From positions 3,136,823 to 3,200,822 of the forward strand of contig RPFO01000072.1 of NCBI GenBank assembly GCA_009746045.1: a DNA stretch of 64,000 nucleotides, read 5' to 3'. The position numbers were made by a program, and so were the translations under genes. Positions within the stretch are counted from its first letter, which is position 1, and every line of letters begins with the position of its first letter. Below the pieces are notes generated by a model, which did not search any database, was not told the DNA's origin, and was given only the letters and a program-made list of their open reading frames with translations. Shown here in pieces: positions 62,101 to 64,000 of this stretch. The DNA is from Mesostigma viride (taxonomy: Eukaryota > Streptophyta > Mesostigmatophyceae > Mesostigmatales > Mesostigmataceae).

Positions 62101-64000
62101 ATCCTGGCCATGCCCACCAGGCCTGACCCTGAGCTTTGCCAAATGGCCTCCTTCCTGACGTAATTATATAATACCATCACACATCAACCCATCCCTTTTC
62201 CCCTCTACCCCTTGCTCCCATGCACTTCACAAGAGCTGGTCTTGAGCATCATCAAAGGCCCCTTTTCTTATACTCTTTTATCAACCCATCCCTTTTCCCC
62301 TCTACCCCTCGCTCCCATGCACTTCACAAGGGCTGGTCCTGAGCATCATCCAAGGCCCCTTTTCTTATACTCTTTTATCAACCCATCCCTTTTCCCCACT
62401 ACCTCTTGCTCCCATGCATCTCACCAGGGCTGGGCCTGAGCATCGTCAAGGGCCTCACCCAGCGGATGCAAGGCGAGCTTTTCGTGTCCTCAGCGCCCGG
62501 CAAGGGTTCCGAGTTCTCTTTCACAGCGCGCTTTGGGCGCGCGCCCGCGCAACCCCCGCTGCCGGGGCAGGGGCAGGGGCAGGCACCACATGACCATGGC
62601 CTCGCAGCATTGGGGGGCGCAAAAGGGCTAGCTCAAGGGCAAGGGCTAGGGCAGCCGCAAGGCGACCGAGTGCAACTCACGGTCCAAGGCCAGGGATGCG
62701 CACAAGCACCGGAGGACTGGGGACCGGTGGCGGCCCCACCGGGCCAGGGCCAGGGGTTGATTCCTGCTGCGAGCCAGGATGGGGGTGCAACTCCGTCCGG
62801 CGACGGCTGTGTGACTCCTCTGGTGGCTCCTTTCTTCGCCACGTCAACGCACGCCCCTACCCCCGGCACGGCCTTTTTGACACGGCGGCCCTCTGGGAGC
62901 AGCCGTGGGTCCCGGCTGGGGGAGATCTCCCGATTCGCCGACACGCCCCGTTTGCTGCTGGACCCGATGGATGCGCTCGAGGCGGTCTGTGGGGGGGGAC
63001 TCCCCGTGGACAAGCTGGGGGCGGACGCGGCCTGTAGTGGCGGTGTGCCGGTGGACAAGGTCCCTGGTAATTTGGATGGGCCGCATGATGCGCCGCACAT
63101 TGCCCCGCATCCCACGCCACATCCCACGCCACATCCCACCCATCATCATGCGCCGCAGCATGATGCACCACATCCCCATGGAGTTTCCAGAGATGCCAGT
63201 AGCAGCCATGAGGAGTATGTTAGGGACATGGTGGAGGAGGTCGTCCCGGGTACTTGCGATAATAATAATGATGATACTGGCACCAGCGTGGGGCGAGACA
63301 ATGGCGGCAAACATGGGGGTGGCATCGCGGGCGCTGGCGCGTCCCCTTTGCTCCCGAACGTGTTTACCTACGATCACGTTGTTTCATCCATGTCGACGCC
63401 AGCACATGGCTATGTACCCGGTAGCACGACCCATGCACATGTCATGGACGCATCGGTCGCATGTCTACGGCCGACAACCCGGGATAGCTCTGCCGAGGCA
63501 GCCGTGGCCTTGGACATTCCGCCGCCCCTGGCATCAACTCTGCCGCAGGCCGGTGAATTATTGCCCCAGCAGCAGCGGCAGCAGCAGCAACAGCAGCGGC
63601 AGCACCAGCAGCAGCGACAAAAGCAGTCACTTGCAGCACATATGGTACCATCTCAGCCCACCGGTACTTCCCCGTCCCTGGCACTTCTGCCGGTGGCATC
63701 GACACAGGCGGCCACGTCATCACCGCCGCTACCCCACCCCCCTCGCATCCTCGTGGTGGAGGACGCCCCCTTGATCCAGAAGCTCATGCAGCGCTTCTTG
63801 CAGGCACTCACCCCGCGACCGGACACCGACTACGCCGCCAACGGGCTGGAAGCGTGCCAACTCGTGCTGGGGGACGCGGCCCAGAGGGCCTCGGCGGGCA
63901 ACCTTGCAAGTAATGGCGCCCCTGCTGCCATCCATGATGCTGTTTCTGGCACGGGTTTGCCGGTGCATCCCGCCCCGGTGCGGATACGTAGCCCGAGCGT
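56195..64000 (+). CDS. CHASE-domain hybrid histidine kinase, 3' end beyond window
   Basis: Exon 1 is 56195-60587 and exon 2 is 62428 to the window end, split inside the G2 box. ATG 56195 is the first after the stop at 56168. Order: short N-terminus, membrane segment about 41-61, extracellular CHASE-type sensor about 73-385, membrane segment about 395-415, HisKA H-box FICHEVRNPLH with phospho-acceptor His456, N-box (QQCMANLIGNAFRFV, Asn570/Asn574), an insertion of about 830 residues, G1 box VLDSGMGIAP (Asp1433), EAFKQAD, and G2 box GGSGLGLSIVKG. A Gln/His-rich linker then leads to a receiver domain start (RILVVEDAP, about 1904). The receiver phospho-acceptor Asp lies past the window. In plants such proteins bind cytokinin and signal by phosphorelay. 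The ligand here is unknown. Confidence 0.92.
57960..60460 (+). other. Low-complexity insertion inside the kinase ATP-binding domain
   Basis: The reading frame stays open for about 830 codons between the N-box strand (VRVHVSLHRRED) and the G1 box. The sequence is Gly/Ser/His/Arg-rich with in-frame internal repeats (GELSPRHDMMGE-type at 59690-59750, NAG/NAA-type at 59920-60010). The normal spacing is a few tens of residues. It could be a true disordered insertion or contain unspliced introns. GT/AG pairs exist, but none is compelling. Confidence 0.6.
60588..62427 (+). other. 1840-nt intron within the kinase G2 box
   Basis: TCAG|GTAGGAGG donor and CATCTCACCAG|GGCTGGG acceptor. Splicing in phase 1 restores GGSGLGLSIVKG exactly. 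The intron holds two internal tandem arrays and no recognisable gene. Confidence 0.9.
61354..61545 (+). repeat. 22/32-bp tandem repeat with acceptor-like sites in the kinase intron
   Basis: About seven copies of GACCCCATTGTT, mostly preceded by CTCCCTTACA. Each such unit has a pyrimidine tract followed by ACAG, so it resembles a splice acceptor. Confidence 0.85.
62184..62460 (+). repeat. 97-bp tandem triplication spanning the kinase intron-exon boundary
   Basis: Units start at 62184, 62281 and 62378. Each contains CCCATCCCTTTTCCCC, CTCCCATGCA, an AG, and then a version of the exon start: AGCTGGTCTTGAGCATCATC, GGCTGGTCCTGAGCATCATC and, in the real exon, GGCTGGGCCTGAGCATCGTC. The first two are decayed copies of the acceptor plus the G2-box coding start (GLVLSII in place of GLGLSIV). 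Confidence 0.9.

Overview
This is a eukaryotic nuclear window. Genes carry short GT-AG introns, several retrotransposon and DNA-transposon classes are present, satellites abound, and 154 Ns mark an assembly gap at 13998-14151. The only clear host signalling gene is a CHASE-domain hybrid histidine kinase, the architecture of plant cytokinin receptors that also occurs in algae and other protists. With GC-rich exons and AT-rich intergenic patches this suggests an alga, perhaps of the green lineage. That placement is inference, and I do not name a species.

Layout. 1-3.7 kb: two copies of a non-coding repeat (family X) with nested debris. 3.8-13.1 kb: a large minus-strand multi-exon gene (G1) with a ParB-like segment, acidic tracts and apparent frameshifts. 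13.4-17.05 kb: three abutting satellites (about 54, 30 and 37 bp). 17.9-21.9 kb: three 5'-truncated copies of a non-LTR retroelement with a restriction-like endonuclease, two of them tail to tail. 22.4-26.1 kb: a plus-strand intron-containing gene with DDE-type transposase features (G2). 26.7-27.65 kb: an ORF1-only LINE-like element. 28.4-29.65 kb: a 64-bp tandem array and a PIF/Harbinger relic. 31.9-33.3 kb: a piggyBac-like element with TTAA duplications. 34.8-36.1 kb: a small three-exon gene of unknown function. 36.6-42.6 kb: two minus-strand non-LTR retroelements. 43.1-44.6 kb: third copy of family X. 45-51 kb: simple repeats, a degraded coding stretch and a second copy of the ORF1-only element with a target-site duplication. 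51-53.3 kb: two fused LINE fragments. 53.6-55.2 kb: fold-back repeats. 56.2-64 kb: the histidine kinase, which continues past the window.

The most unusual signal is a short palindrome centred on CTGCAG or a close variant, with half-site GGGTCACTCTG. It sits inside most introns of G1 and G2, which lie on opposite strands and look unrelated. In three consecutive G1 introns the similarity extends through the 3' half of the intron. The same motif is the core of the neighbouring 54-bp satellite and lies just downstream of G2. This looks like an introner-like, intron-resident repeat family.

The second notable object is the kinase gene. Its ATPase domain appears split by about 830 low-complexity residues. 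Its large intron ends in a 97-bp tandem triplication that copies the splice acceptor and the coding start of the G2 box.

Frameshifts are frequent in G1, G2 and the retroelements, but no interruption is seen in the conserved kinase segments. Decay of element genes and unpolished assembly errors cannot be told apart from sequence alone.
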